A stretch of 41,982 nucleotides of DNA from NCBI GenBank assembly GCA_035533215.1, contig DATLUG010000012.1:1-41982 (forward strand). Direction: 5' to 3'. Source of the DNA: DAHUZL01 sp035533215. GTDB lineage: Bacteria; Chloroflexota; Dormibacteria; Aeolococcales; Bog-877. The first letter of the stretch is position 1. Every line of letters begins with the position of its first letter. Positions 9,047 through 17,166 of the stretch are shown piece after piece. A program made the translations under genes and the position numbers. The notes under the pieces are model-generated. The model was not told where the DNA came from. It searched no databases and worked only from the letters and a program-made list of their open reading frames with translations.

Positions 9047-9060
9047 GGTCATCTCTCCCC

Positions 9061-10112
9061 TGGGCAACCGGGCGGGACTGGCCCGGCGACGGCGGCGGTC
9101 CAGTCGGTGCCCTCCCGGCCTGGTGCGGCCCCCAGCGTACCGGCGCCCCCGGTCCGGTGGGGTTCGGGGCGGCCGGCGTCCCACTCCTGAGCGAGCCGTC
9201 GCTGCGAGCCGATGGAGTCGAACAGCAACCCGGGGGCGGCGGACCGGGTGGGCAGGCGGACGAAGCCGTTCGCCTGGGGGCCGGCAGCCGCCTGCCGGCT
9301 CACCGACCCGGGGGGCGGTCCGGGGTCGAGCCCTTCCCCGTGCCGACGCCGACGCGAAAAGCGAGCGGGCCGAGCTGGCGCGTGGCGAGGTGCGCCGGGC
9401 GCGGATGCCGAGGAGCCGCCGAATCTGCCGGCCACGCGCTGGCGACACCTCGTGCGGGACGACCTACGGGCGCGGCCCGGATGGGGACCAGCGCGGCGGC
9501 CGATGACGTCGGCGTGGTGGTCGACCGGGGGGGGCCGAGCGCAGCCTCCGGCTCACCGCCTGCCGGCTCCGGGGCCCCTGCGGGAGGAGGCGGAGCGCAC
9601 GGGTGAGGGGCGTGGGTCGCGGACGATGCGTCGGCGGCCGCCGACGCGGTCTTCCAGCGCTCGAGCCTTCTCCCGGTGCGGCTGCGAATCGGGTGGCAGA
9701 CCGGGTCGTCACGCCCGACCAGCGCCCCCATGTCGTCTCCGGCCCTGCCCACGGGCGCCCCGACCCGTCGGAGTGCGCCGTCAGATTCTGGGGGCGCCAG
9801 GCGGCCAGGGCGGTGCGACCCGTCGGCGGACGGACGACGACGGAGAGGCGGTGTCAGAGCCAGGGAGCCCGCGAGGTGCTCCCGGCTGGGCGGCCGTCGG
9901 GTGACATCGTTCGCCGACCGCGACGCGGGTGGCCCACCTCCCCGTCCGACCCGAGCGGCGCTCCCGTCGTGCGGCGCCCAGCGCTCCGGCCGGCGGGCGC
10001 GCGTCGGACCGCTGGGTGGGGGAGCGGGGCGGCAGCGCCCCGGTGCTAGAAGGCGGCGACTCTCGGGGATCCTGAGTGCACCGTTGCGCGCATCCCCGAG
10101 TTGGGGAGAACG
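9061..10112. other. About 1 kb with no recognisable gene
   Basis: I read all six frames and found no family motif. The long open frames on both strands are dominated by Arg, Pro, Gly and Ala, typical of non-coding high-GC DNA. It may be fully decayed coding sequence at the edge of the degraded region. Immediately before the next ORF there is a ribosome-binding site (GGGGAGA) and a poor -10-like TGCTAGAAG at about 10045. Confidence 0.5.
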
Positions 10113-10883
10113 ATGACCGGACTCGGCCCACTTCCGCATCGCGTCATCGCCGCCGCCGGCTTGGCGGTCGTGCTCCTGACCGCTGCCGCGGGCGCCCCCA
10201 GCGCGGCCGGGGCCCGCGAGGGCAGCCGGGCCGTCGCGCTCACCGGTCCGTTCGGCGCCACGACCGATCCCGCGATCGCCCGGGCGGTGCCGGCCACGTA
10301 CCGCCGCCAGGGCGCCCTCAGTGTCGCCACCGATGCCAGCTACGCTCCCGACGAGGTCTTCGGCGCCAATCACACGTCGATCGTGGGCTGGGACATCGTG
10401 CTCGGCCACGCCCTCGGGGCGGTGATGGGGCTGCGAATCAAGGCGGGAGAACGTGATGGTGGGTCCGGTCGCGGTCCGGGGGGAGAGCAAGGCGGTCGCC
10501 CGGGAGCGGGCCGACCGTCTGCTCGACCGGGTGGGGGTCACCGACAAGGCCCATGCCCACCCGATCCAGCGGTCGGGTGGCCAGAGCAGCGGGTGGCGAT
10601 CGCGCGGGCGCTGGCGATGGAGTCAATGCTGATGCTCGTCGACAAGCCCACCTCCGCCCTCGATCCGGAGCTGGTGGGCGAGGTGCTGGACGTGATGCGC
10701 GAGCTCGCGACCGAGGGGATGACCATGATCGTGGTCACCCACGAGATCGGGTTCGCCAGGGAGGTTGGCGACACCCTGGTCTTCATGGATGGCGGCGCCA
10801 TCGTGGAGGCGGGCGATCCTCGGGTGCTGCAGGCCAACCCCCAGCAGGAGCGGACCCGTCAGTTCCTGTCCACGGGCCTGTAG
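10113..10883 (+). pseudogene. Fused amino-acid ABC transporter remnant: binding protein N-terminus joined to ATPase C-terminus
   Basis: The ORF starts at ATG 10113 after GGGGAGA and begins like a family-3 polar amino-acid binding protein: a signal peptide (VIAAAGLAVVLLTAAAGAP), then VPATYRRQGALSVATDASYAP and GWDIVLGHALGAVMGLRIK. After about residue 108 it passes straight into a GlnQ-type ATPase. The middle part, ENVMVGPVAVRGESKAVARE to RVGVTDKAHAHPIQRSGGQ, lies in another frame; near 10582 one base is missing from the signature motif and the original frame resumes with QRVAIARALAMES, LMLVDKPTSALDPE, VVTHE and FMDGG. The rest of the binding protein, the permease and the ATPase Walker A are absent. 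The Walker B catalytic Glu is Lys (DKPTSALD). A large deletion of a glnH-glnP-glnQ-like operon explains this. Confidence 0.85.
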
Positions 10884-10899
10884 GGGCGGGTGAGGCCGG

Positions 10900-11030
10900 C
10901 CGGCGATCGGAAGGCGCGGCCTCGCCGCGTCCGAGTAGCCGGTTGGTCGTGAGCCGGGCTGGCGGCGGCGGAGGAGGGACGGGACCACTCGCGGAGCGGG
11001 GAGCGCCGCCGCCTCAACCGGCGATCGGAA
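10900..11030. repeat. 13-bp direct repeat flanking the end of the propeller gene
   Basis: CCGGCGATCGGAA occurs at 10900-10912 and again at 11018-11030, where it overlaps the 3' end of the beta-propeller gene. The 105 bases between contain no gene. The repeat could mark a small duplication or deletion endpoint, or be chance in GC-rich DNA. Confidence 0.4.
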
Positions 11031-12198
11031 ACCAGGTGCGGCCGCCGCTGTTGGTCAGGTAGACGACGCCCGGGAGGGGCGGGGGCTGGCCGGTGACGCT
11101 CTCCGCCACGGACGCCTCGCCGTATATGGCCGCCCCGTGGAGGCGATCGCTGAATCCGAGGTCGGTGAAGCCCACCCCGCCATCTCCGAATCTGCGGGCG
11201 GTCGTCCAGCGGGTGTCGTGCCCGACGGTGCGATAGAGCCAGCTCGCACCGGATGCCGCGGCCACCACGAAGGTGGTGGGAGACGCGGCCGCCATCTGCC
11301 CCGGGTCACCCCCCAGGGGCGGGTCGGCGATCCGATGGAAGGTGCGGGCGGCGTCGGTGGAGACATACACCGACTTCTGGGCGCTGCCGGCTCCGGCATT
11401 GCCGGCGCAGAGGATGGCGAGGTCGGTGGGTCCGCTCGCGGCCAGGCCGACCGGGGCCATCCCGCCCTCGGCCAGGGCGCTGGGACAGGGCTGACGGCGG
11501 CGGGCGAAGTGGTCGCCGTCAGGGGCGACGAGGAGTGGGGAAGCGCTGGCGCCGGCGGCGAGCAGCACGACCGCCGAGCCGTGGACGGTCAGCTCCGGCG
11601 AGGAGAGAGGGGAGAGAACCGGCCCGGGGACGCGCCGCCAGTCGTCGCGGCCGATCGGGCTGCGGTAGAGGTGCCCTCCCCGCTCGCACCGCTGCGCGAC
11701 CTGGTAGCAGGGCATCACCGCCGCATACACGGCGCTGCCGCCCGCGGCCAGCGCCACCACCGGGCCTGGGAGCCGCACCGGCTCCCAGCGCGTCCCGCCG
11801 TCATGGCTGGACCACAGGCCGGGACGAAAGGCGAACAGGTCAAGGGGGCCGGCCGCGACCAGCTCGGTGATGTGATCGAGGCTCGAGCCGTCCCCGCTGA
11901 TGCGGGCAGGCGGGGCGCTGACCGCGGTCCAGGTGTGCCCGCGATCCGCGGTGCGGCGGACCGCCGTGCACCAGCCGCTGCGGCAACGGGCGGCGCCCAG
12001 GAGCCATCCGGCGTCGTTCGAAATGAAGCTCACCGACTGCGCGAGGAACCTGGGAGCGCCGGCGGTGACGGCGCCGGCCTGGTGGGCGGCCGCCGCGGCG
12101 GGCGCGACCGAGATCGAGCCGAACCCACCCGCGATGGCGGCGACGACGAGCGCCGACCTCGGCACGCGACGTATGAGCTGATGCATTCGCGACGTCAA
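11014..12198 (-). CDS. Secreted BNR/YCF48-like beta-propeller protein
   Basis: A 394-residue protein with an N-terminal signal peptide (RRVPRSALVVAAIAGGFG... then APAAAAAHQ), so probably exported. The mature part contains repeated Asp-box-like elements typical of sialidase/BNR or photosystem-assembly-type propellers: SNDAGWLLG, RTADRGHTWTAV, SSHDGGTRWEPV, VSTDAARTFHRI and TNSGGRTWFPI. These mark blade turns rather than catalysis, and no sialidase active site is evident. A TTG start at 12198 is chosen because GGGAGG lies about nine bases upstream; an ATG four codons inside (12186) is the alternative. It is the only clearly intact long gene between 9 and 17 kb. Its function is unknown, perhaps binding at the cell surface. 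Confidence 0.75.
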   Translation of the reverse strand: MTSRMHQLIRRVPRSALVVAAIAGGFGSISVAPAAAAAHQAGAVTAGAPRFLAQSVSFISNDAGWLLGAARCRSGWCTAVRRTADRGHTWTAVSAPPARISGDGSSLDHITELVAAGPLDLFAFRPGLWSSHDGGTRWEPVRLPGPVVALAAGGSAVYAAVMPCYQVAQRCERGGHLYRSPIGRDDWRRVPGPVLSPLSSPELTVHGSAVVLLAAGASASPLLVAPDGDHFARRRQPCPSALAEGGMAPVGLAASGPTDLAILCAGNAGAGSAQKSVYVSTDAARTFHRIADPPLGGDPGQMAAASPTTFVVAAASGASWLYRTVGHDTRWTTARRFGDGGVGFTDLGFSDRLHGAAIYGEASVAESVTGQPPPLPGVVYLTNSGGRTWFPIAG

Positions 12199-12710
12199 CG
12201 GGGCGGCCTCCCCGCTCGTTACGCGGGTGAGGCGGCCCGGACCTCCGCCGCGCCGCCGGTGACGGCCCTCCCCAGCCCCCGCCGGCTGGAGCGGCTCGGC
12301 TATGGGTGGAAGCGCTCCCGATCACGGGTACGGCGCCGAGACGTTCCGATCGAGGCTGGCTCTGAAAGGCGCGGACACTCGACCTTCGAGTGGGTTCGAT
12401 CAGCTCCGACCAGCGGGGTGCCGTCGGCCGTCGCCCGCGTGCCCCCCTTCTGCGCACCCCGTTCGGGATCGCCTCGGGGACGCTCTCGTTGGCGCCCGAG
12501 GTCTCCCGGGTGTTCGGGAGCCCCCTTCCTCGGCGCAGGTGCGGGACCGGCCCACCCACTCGGGGCCCGGTCGGCGCGAGGGCCACATGTTGTGGGAACC
12601 GGTGTTCGCAGCACACCATATGGAGGGGAGGACACCCACGATGGGACCCGCCGCAAAGGGCTCGCCCGCCCGGGCCCCGGCCGAGGGACATCGCGGGCGC
12701 GAGTTCAGGG
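12199..12710. other. About 510 bases without a supported gene
   Basis: This gap separates the start of the minus-strand propeller gene from the first recognisable part of the methyltransferase remnant. A plus-strand ATG with GGAGGGGAGG upstream (near 12620) opens a frame that gives no recognisable protein. The expected methyltransferase N-terminus is not preserved here. Confidence 0.4.
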
Positions 12711-13732
12711 GGGCCGCTCCGTTCGGGTGGCGGGCCACGTTGCTGGGATCGGCGGGATCGAGGACGGTCTCCACGCCTCGAAGTTGGAGGTCCACACCGT
12801 CCTCCGGTGGGAGGCGTGCGAGCCGGCCCGAGCGATTCTCCGAACCCGGTTCGACGCGCGGTGGCGCCAGACCTTGGCGAGGTGCCGGACCTCTCGGGTG
12901 ACCTCGACCCCGTTGCGGCCGGCCTCCCCTGCACCGACCTCTCGCAGGCCGGGCGGACCGCCGGACTTCGGGGTGCGCAAGCGGGGCTGGTGGCGCACCT
13001 GTTCCGACTCCGCGACCGTGGCCGAGCGAGGGGCCGAGCGGTGCCCCGGGGTCCTCATCGAGAACGGCCAGAACATGCTGACTCTCGACCGGGGTGCCGC
13101 GATGAGGTACCTGGTCGAGCGCCGAGGTCAGCTCGGCCATCGATGGGCGGTCCGGGTCGTGGATTCGCGGGTCGCTGGGGTGCCTCAGCGTCGGCGCCGG
13201 GTGCTCCTGCTGGCGTCCACGCTGGGCCACCCGCGCGAGGTCCTGCTCGCGGGCGATCACGGCGAGCCAGGCCCCCAGCGGTATCGGGATGACAGCCTCG
13301 GCGTCCGTTGGACCGAGGGACACGGAGGACTGGGATGGGCGGGACTCGGTCCCGAACCTGAAGGGCGGCTCCACGCTCGGGATCCCGCCACCACCTGCGA
13401 TATGGGTCGGCCGGGCGGGGTGCGGGCGGGCGCTCGTGGTGCCCGCGATCGGTGATGCGGAGGCGCTGCAGGTTTTCCCGCGCGGATGAACCGCACCTGC
13501 GGACCTCGGACACCGCAAGGGGCCACAGTGGAAGCTGGTCGGCAACGCTGTCACTGTGGGCGTCGCGAGAGGCGTCGTCGAGGTCCACGGGCTCCTGGAG
13601 TGGGCAACCGGGGGGGACGGGATCCACTCTCGGCTGACGGAGGGCAACCTGGGCTGGCACCCAGGCTTCCGGGCGGCCGTCGCGGACCACGGTCGGGTCT
13701 CAGGGCGATCGCTCGAGCTGGAGTCAGCGTAG
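12711..13732 (+). pseudogene. C5 cytosine DNA methyltransferase pseudogene
   Basis: Nearly all motifs of a 5-methylcytosine methyltransferase can be read in order, but across several frames. Motif I appears as HVAGIGGIEDGLHASKLEV (frame 1); motif IV with its catalytic Cys as DLDPVAAGLPCTDLSQAGRT (frame 3); motif VI as VLIENGQNMLTLDRGAAM and motif VIII as VVDSRVAGVPQRRRRVLLLA (frame 1); SVPNLKGGSTLGIPPPPAIW and VPAIGDAEALQVFPRG (frame 2) run into TGA at 13487. Motif X follows in a further shift as KLVGNAVTVGVARGVVEV, ending at TAG 13730. Motif VI has ENG rather than ENV. Four or more lesions make it inactive. Such enzymes protect DNA in restriction-modification systems; a nuclease-like remnant follows 40 bases downstream. 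Confidence 0.88.
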
Positions 13733-13771
13733 GTGTCCGACAGCGGCACCGGTCAGAGCTGAGCCGTCACC

Positions 13772-14164
13772 GTGCTCGGCCCCCAGATCCTGGTTTGGGG
13801 CCTCTCCCTACCGGGACCGTTGGATCGTTGGTGGAATCGATGGCAGGACCGCAGTCGGTCGGACCGACACTCCAAGGCAGCCTGCTGGGGCGTTGCGCTC
13901 GACGTCCTCCGGACGTCGGCGCTGCTGCGCCGGCACGCCGGGGACGGGAAGGTGGTCCTCCGCATCAATCATGAGATGACCGACTCTGCGACCAACCGCA
14001 GGAGGCGACTCGACCTCGTCGTAGCCGGACGGCGGCGCTCCGTCGGGCAGCCGGAGCCGGACTCTGCCACCCTCGCTCAACGCTACGGCGTCGACCTGTC
14101 GGACCGAACCCGCTGCCATAAGCACGCTCGCCCGGGTGCGGTCGCGCACGAGAGGCGTCCATGA
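13772..14164 (+). pseudogene. Truncated companion of the methyltransferase, possible PD-(D/E)xK restriction endonuclease
   Basis: A 130-residue ORF starting at GTG 13772: LGPQILVWGLSLPGPLDRWW, then SDRHSKAACWGVALDVLRTS, then INHEMTDSATNRRRRLDLVVA. From memory, similar proteins sit beside actinobacterial C5 methyltransferases and continue into an LxALEAKA-type segment; LDLVVA would supply the catalytic Asp and the later segment the ExK of a PD-(D/E)xK nuclease. Here the protein loses similarity after about residue 105 (GVDLSDRTR) and ends without any ExK, so the catalytic half is missing. That it was the restriction partner is inferred from position and this half-motif; it could also be an uncharacterised accessory protein. 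Confidence 0.55.
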
Positions 14165-14204
14165 TGGCCGACGGCGCGCAGAGCACGGGCCACGGGTGCA
14201 CCGA

Positions 14205-14711
14205 TCATCCCAGTCGCCCCACCACGAGGATCCGCTCCATCTCAGCCGAGCCCTCGGGAGGCGGGCCGGAGCGCTCAGCCATGCGGGCGCCTATCACGTC
14301 GGCGAGCGCCCGGAGCGAGGCGAGCGGTCGGAAGAAGACCGTCAGATCCCGGACCAGCCCGTCAGCTCCGTGGGCGACGACGTTGAGGCCGCACGCGTGC
14401 TCGGCGCGAGGCGAGGTCTCGAAGACCACCACGCTCTTGGGGCCCTCTGCGATCTCCTCGACCACCACCAACCGGGTCAACTCCTGGGTCAGGACCTCGA
14501 AGAGGAACGCGGCGGTCACCCTTCCCGCAAGCGGCTGGTCGTGGACGGCGACATGGATGGTGACGTCGTTGCAGAGCGTCGCCACTATGAGCGCCGGGTC
14601 GAAGGTCTCCAGTGCCTGGCTGTCGCGGCTGCGAGCGCGGACACTGTTCTGCCCAGATGCACATCGACCCGAGGCGTCGCATCGATCAGGACGACGCGGC
14701 CGCAGCGGCAA
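14205..14711 (-). CDS. NTF2/SnoaL-like domain protein, N-terminus uncertain
   Basis: The conserved part reads like an NTF2-like (SnoaL/DUF4440 group) alpha+beta barrel: ALETFDPALIVATLCNDVTIH, AVHDQPLAGRVTAAFLFEVL, RLVVVEEIAEGPKSVVVFE, LNVVAHGADGLVRDLTVFFR and a terminal helix VIGARMAERSGPPPEGS. This fold binds small hydrophobic ligands and serves as an isomerase, cyclase or sensor; no catalytic assignment is possible. The first 30 residues in frame are Arg/Ser-rich and unlike the family. The only start at the 5' end is a TTG at 14711 that overlaps the preceding ORF, so the gene may have lost its true start. Confidence 0.6.
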   Translation of the reverse strand: MPLRPRRPDRCDASGRCASGQNSVRARSRDSQALETFDPALIVATLCNDVTIHVAVHDQPLAGRVTAAFLFEVLTQELTRLVVVEEIAEGPKSVVVFETSPRAEHACGLNVVAHGADGLVRDLTVFFRPLASLRALADVIGARMAERSGPPPEGSAEMERILVVGRLG

Positions 14712-14994
14712 CAGGCAAGAGCCCCGCGACGTCGAGGATGCTCCGGACGCTATGGAGTGCGTCCCAGCGGCGCCGGATCCGACGCCACGGTTCGGGGTCG
14801 CCGCGCTCCTCGTCCCAGCGGAACACCCACAGGTTGATCGGCATGTTCCTCACCAATGTGATGGCGAGCATGCAAGCAAGGCGGGCCCCTCCGGCGAGGA
14901 CGAGGCTCGCCCGGCTACCAGCCAAAGCCCCGACGGCCACGAAACACGCCACGACAGTCGCCGCCATCAGGAAGGGGTCGACGCGTCCGAAGCG
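14686..14994 (-). pseudogene. DUF1772-family membrane protein, C-terminal fragment
   Basis: About 100 codons encode two hydrophobic segments (MAATVVACFVAVGALAG and ARLACMLAITLVRNMPINL) followed by VFRWDEERGDPEPWRRI and RRRWDALHSVRSILDVAGLL. The pattern of hydrophobic helix, N-x-P-I-N, then W-x-x-x-R-x-R-W-D is typical of DUF1772 (anthrone-oxygenase-like) membrane proteins. Reading upstream, an in-frame TGA at 14995 interrupts it directly before RFGRVDPFL, so the N-terminal half with the first helices is missing. It overlaps the start of the NTF2-like ORF by 26 bases. Probably inactive. Confidence 0.6.
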
Positions 14995-15051
14995 TCAGGA
15001 CATCAGCGCCGGTCAGTGAGCCGCTCCGCCCCCAGGCCCCGTCACCCGGCC

Positions 15052-15279
15052 GGCGTCAGCCTCCGGACCGAAAACGCGCAAACGCCACACGTGCGCATCG
15101 GCTCCGATGGCATCGTGTTCAGCCCCGTTCGACTGCGCTTGGCCCACCCGCCGGAGTTCGATCTCATGGCCCGCACGACCGGCCTTCGACTGCGCGCCCG
15201 CTGAGGAGGCTGGAACCACGAGCCATTCACCGCCACCAGTTGGCACCACATCAGCGTGTACGAGCGAGTAGGGCAGTGA
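15052..15279 (+). pseudogene. SAM-dependent methyltransferase C-terminal remnant with internal stop
   Basis: The frame reads VRIGSDGIVFSPVRLRLAHP, then PEFDLMARTTGLRLRAR, then TGA at 15202, and continues in the same frame with GGWNHEPFTATSWHHISVYERVGQ to a second TGA at 15277. Class I methyltransferases often end with a 'PaELdLMArlAGLrLrerwgGWdrepFTa.S..HvSVYer' tail, which this follows closely. The internal TGA replaces what is normally a Trp codon (TGG to TGA), a one-base lesion. The N-terminal SAM-binding domain is not found upstream, where other genes lie on the opposite strand. It is therefore a terminal fragment. Confidence 0.65.
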
Positions 15280-15449
15280 AGACCCCACAGCCCGATCGGA
15301 TCCACGGCTACCTGTGGCGTGTCCCGTGGGTCGGAACGTCCTGCGGGCAGAGACTCTGGTGGTCAGATCAGCAGTGCGAGCTTTCTGGGAACCCCTGCGG
15401 GGCGCTCCCCTCAGCAACCGGTGGCGCCTCGCCGTATCGCGGTCATGTC

Positions 15450-15710
15450 TGATTCCGACCTGCGGTCGACCAGCGGCATCCCGCCGATGTCGTCACCGGC
15501 GTGGTCGTCCACGTCCTCGAGGTGGCCCCGACGTCGCCGCGCTGGGACGGCAGCCCTTTCGAGATTCCGGTCGACGGTGAACGGACCCGGAGGTGCACGC
15601 CACACAAGCCAGTGCGGAGAGTGGTCGACCACACGATCAAGAGCCTCGCCGCGCCAGGGGCCCGTCTTGCCCGCCAACGAACCGAGCCCGATGCCGGCAC
15701 GGCTCGATGA
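15450..15710 (+). other. Unrecognised coding-like fragment
   Basis: Between TGA 15447-15449 and TGA at 15708 the frame reads RHPADVVTGVVVHVLEVAP, TSPRWDGSPFEIPVDGERTR and RCTPHKPVRRVVDHTIKSL. Codon third positions are strongly biased to G or C in this frame and not in the others, which suggests a real, formerly translated protein. There is no plausible start with a ribosome-binding site (GTG 15501 is the first candidate). I do not recognise the family. It lies tail to tail with the coupling-ATPase remnant and may come from the same mobile element. Confidence 0.35.
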
Positions 15711-16903
15711 TCACCACTCCGGGGGGCCTAGCGGCCTTCATCGTGGAGGACTTGGATGAGCTCCGCAGCATGGCGTCGATGAGGGTGCGGCGGGTGGAAG
15801 CGACGGGGAGGGGGCCCGCCAGGCGGCGACGTTGGGGATGAGCCGGCGGCGGGTCCTGCCGCTGCGAGGCGGGCCGAGGATCAGGGTGGGTGCCCGGACC
15901 CAGGCGGCGAGCTCGGGAACCGGGAGGGGCTCGTCCCAGGGGGCGTCGGGCGGGGGGTGGCGGCCCTGGTGGACGGTGACGGGCACCCAGGCGCGCTGGA
16001 GGCGAGTGGCGCCGACCCCCCAGCACGTGGCGGCGTCGCCGGGGGCGTACGCCTGGGTGCGCCAGGCAGCGAGCGCCGCGAGCTTGGCGACCAACCGGCC
16101 GTGGGTGTGCCAGCAGGCGGGGACCGCGCTCCCCGGGGCCTGGAGCCGGGCCACGCAGGCGGCCAGGTCGGCATCGGTGGGGGCGAGCTGGGCGGCGGAG
16201 AGGCACTCGAGGTCCCAGGGCATCGGCGGGGGCTCGGTGCAGTGGGCGTCGACGATGGCGACCAAGGTCGCCGGCGCCGACGCGGCCGGCGGCCGGTCCC
16301 GCGGCCAGCGCCGTCGCCACCGGGGCTACCCCGATCCCCGCCGCCAGCATCACCGCGTCGGCCATCGTGGCGCGGATCCGCGCCACCCCCTGGGCCGCGG
16401 CCGCCCGCAGCCAGGTCTGGGCCGCAGGCCCGGGTGCCAGGACGGCGGCCTCCTCCGGGTGTGTGCGGCCGCGCCCGCAGGGACCGGCTCTGGCGCCCGT
16501 CGGGGTGACCGGGATGGTGGGCGGCCAGGATCTGCGTCCACCCGGGCGCGGACACCGGGTGCCGGGCGATCTCGCGCAGCCCGGCCGCCGTCCGGGCCGC
16601 CACCACCTGTACATCGATCGCGGTTCGTCCCGCCGTCGCCGCCTGTGCGCAGAAGTGCAGCGGCGCGTCCGCCGCCACCGCGCCCTGGTAGGCAGCCGCG
16701 GGCAGTTGGCTGGGACGGCTCACACGTTCCGCCGCCAGCCAGCGGGCGTGGCTGTCCGCGCGTGACGGCGTCGTCCCGGGGAGCGAGACGTCGGCGACCA
16801 TCCCCGTCCGGTTGCTGACCGTGCTCGGCTCGCCCGGATCCAGCCCGTGCACGGTTCCGCTGGCGGCGGTACCGTGCGCCCCGGCCGCCCCGTCGCGTCC
16901 CAC
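15637..16903 (-). pseudogene. VirD4/TraG-like conjugation coupling ATPase remnant (tentative)
   Basis: The minus strand holds one protein broken across frames. It starts near 16903, with TAIDVQVVAARTAAGLREIARHP and GWTQILAAHH. It shifts to EEAAVLAPGPAAQTWLR and MADAVMLAAGIGVAPV, then to TEPPPMPWDLECLSAAQL, HTHGRLVAKLAALAAW and an ATP-binding segment APTLILGPPRSGRTRRRLIP. The last shift gives LAGPLPVASTRRTLIDAM. 'Hxlv.GPpRSGKT...ipn...w.GP.vvaStk.dl' is the N-terminal part of type IV secretion coupling proteins, which pump DNA in conjugation. Here the Walker A Lys is Arg (GPPRSGRT) and the C-terminal ATPase half is missing. The family call rests on this segment alone. Confidence 0.5.
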
Positions 16904-17004
16904 CCCATACCCGCCGAGCAGGCGGACTCGGTTTTGCGGTCGGATCAGCGGTCAGCGTAGGCGGCCGGCGAGGGCAGGTACCCGGATGTGCTCTCGAACA
17001 CTGG

Positions 17005-17078
17005 CGCGCCCAGAGGGATTTGAACCCCCGCTCCCAGATCCGTAGTCTGGTGCTCTATCCGGGCTGAGCTATGGGCGC
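17005..17078 (-). tRNA. tRNA-Arg (anticodon ACG)
   Basis: The minus strand folds as a complete cloverleaf: acceptor GCGCCCA with TGGGCGC and G73, D-arm GCTC/GAGC, anticodon stem CCAGA/TCTGG with loop CTACGGA giving ACG (reads CGN after inosine modification), and a T-arm with the TTCAAAT loop. CCA is not encoded. The decayed block at 9-17 kb abuts its 3' end. Confidence 0.95.
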
Positions 17079-17088
17079 ACGGGGCCTG

Positions 17089-17094
17089 ATTCTA
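17089..17094 (-). promoter_or_regulatory. -10 box of tRNA-Arg
   Basis: TAGAAT on the minus strand lies 10 bases before the tRNA 5' end, consistent with initiation a few bases upstream of the mature end. No clear -35 is visible. Confidence 0.5.
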
Positions 17095-17166
17095 CTCGAC
17101 CGGCCGCCGGGGCGCTCTCGCATCGCGGTGAGCCCGGGTGGTGCGGGCCGCGGCTGGGCTCGTGGA

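Noticed and set aside
9300..10547. A 415-codon minus-strand ORF across the empty region
   Set aside because: It is antisense to the ABC remnant at one end, lacks any motif, and has the Arg/Pro/Gly bias of spurious frames.
10440..10600. Programmed frameshifting in the binding-protein/ATPase ORF
   Set aside because: The shifts remove essential parts and the ATPase has a dead Walker B and no Walker A; deletion and decay explain it better.
16980..17078. Duplicate tRNA 3' end as an attachment repeat
   Set aside because: I looked for a second copy of the tRNA-Arg 3' segment in 1-17 kb and did not see one; the other similar segment is the unrelated tRNA-Ala.
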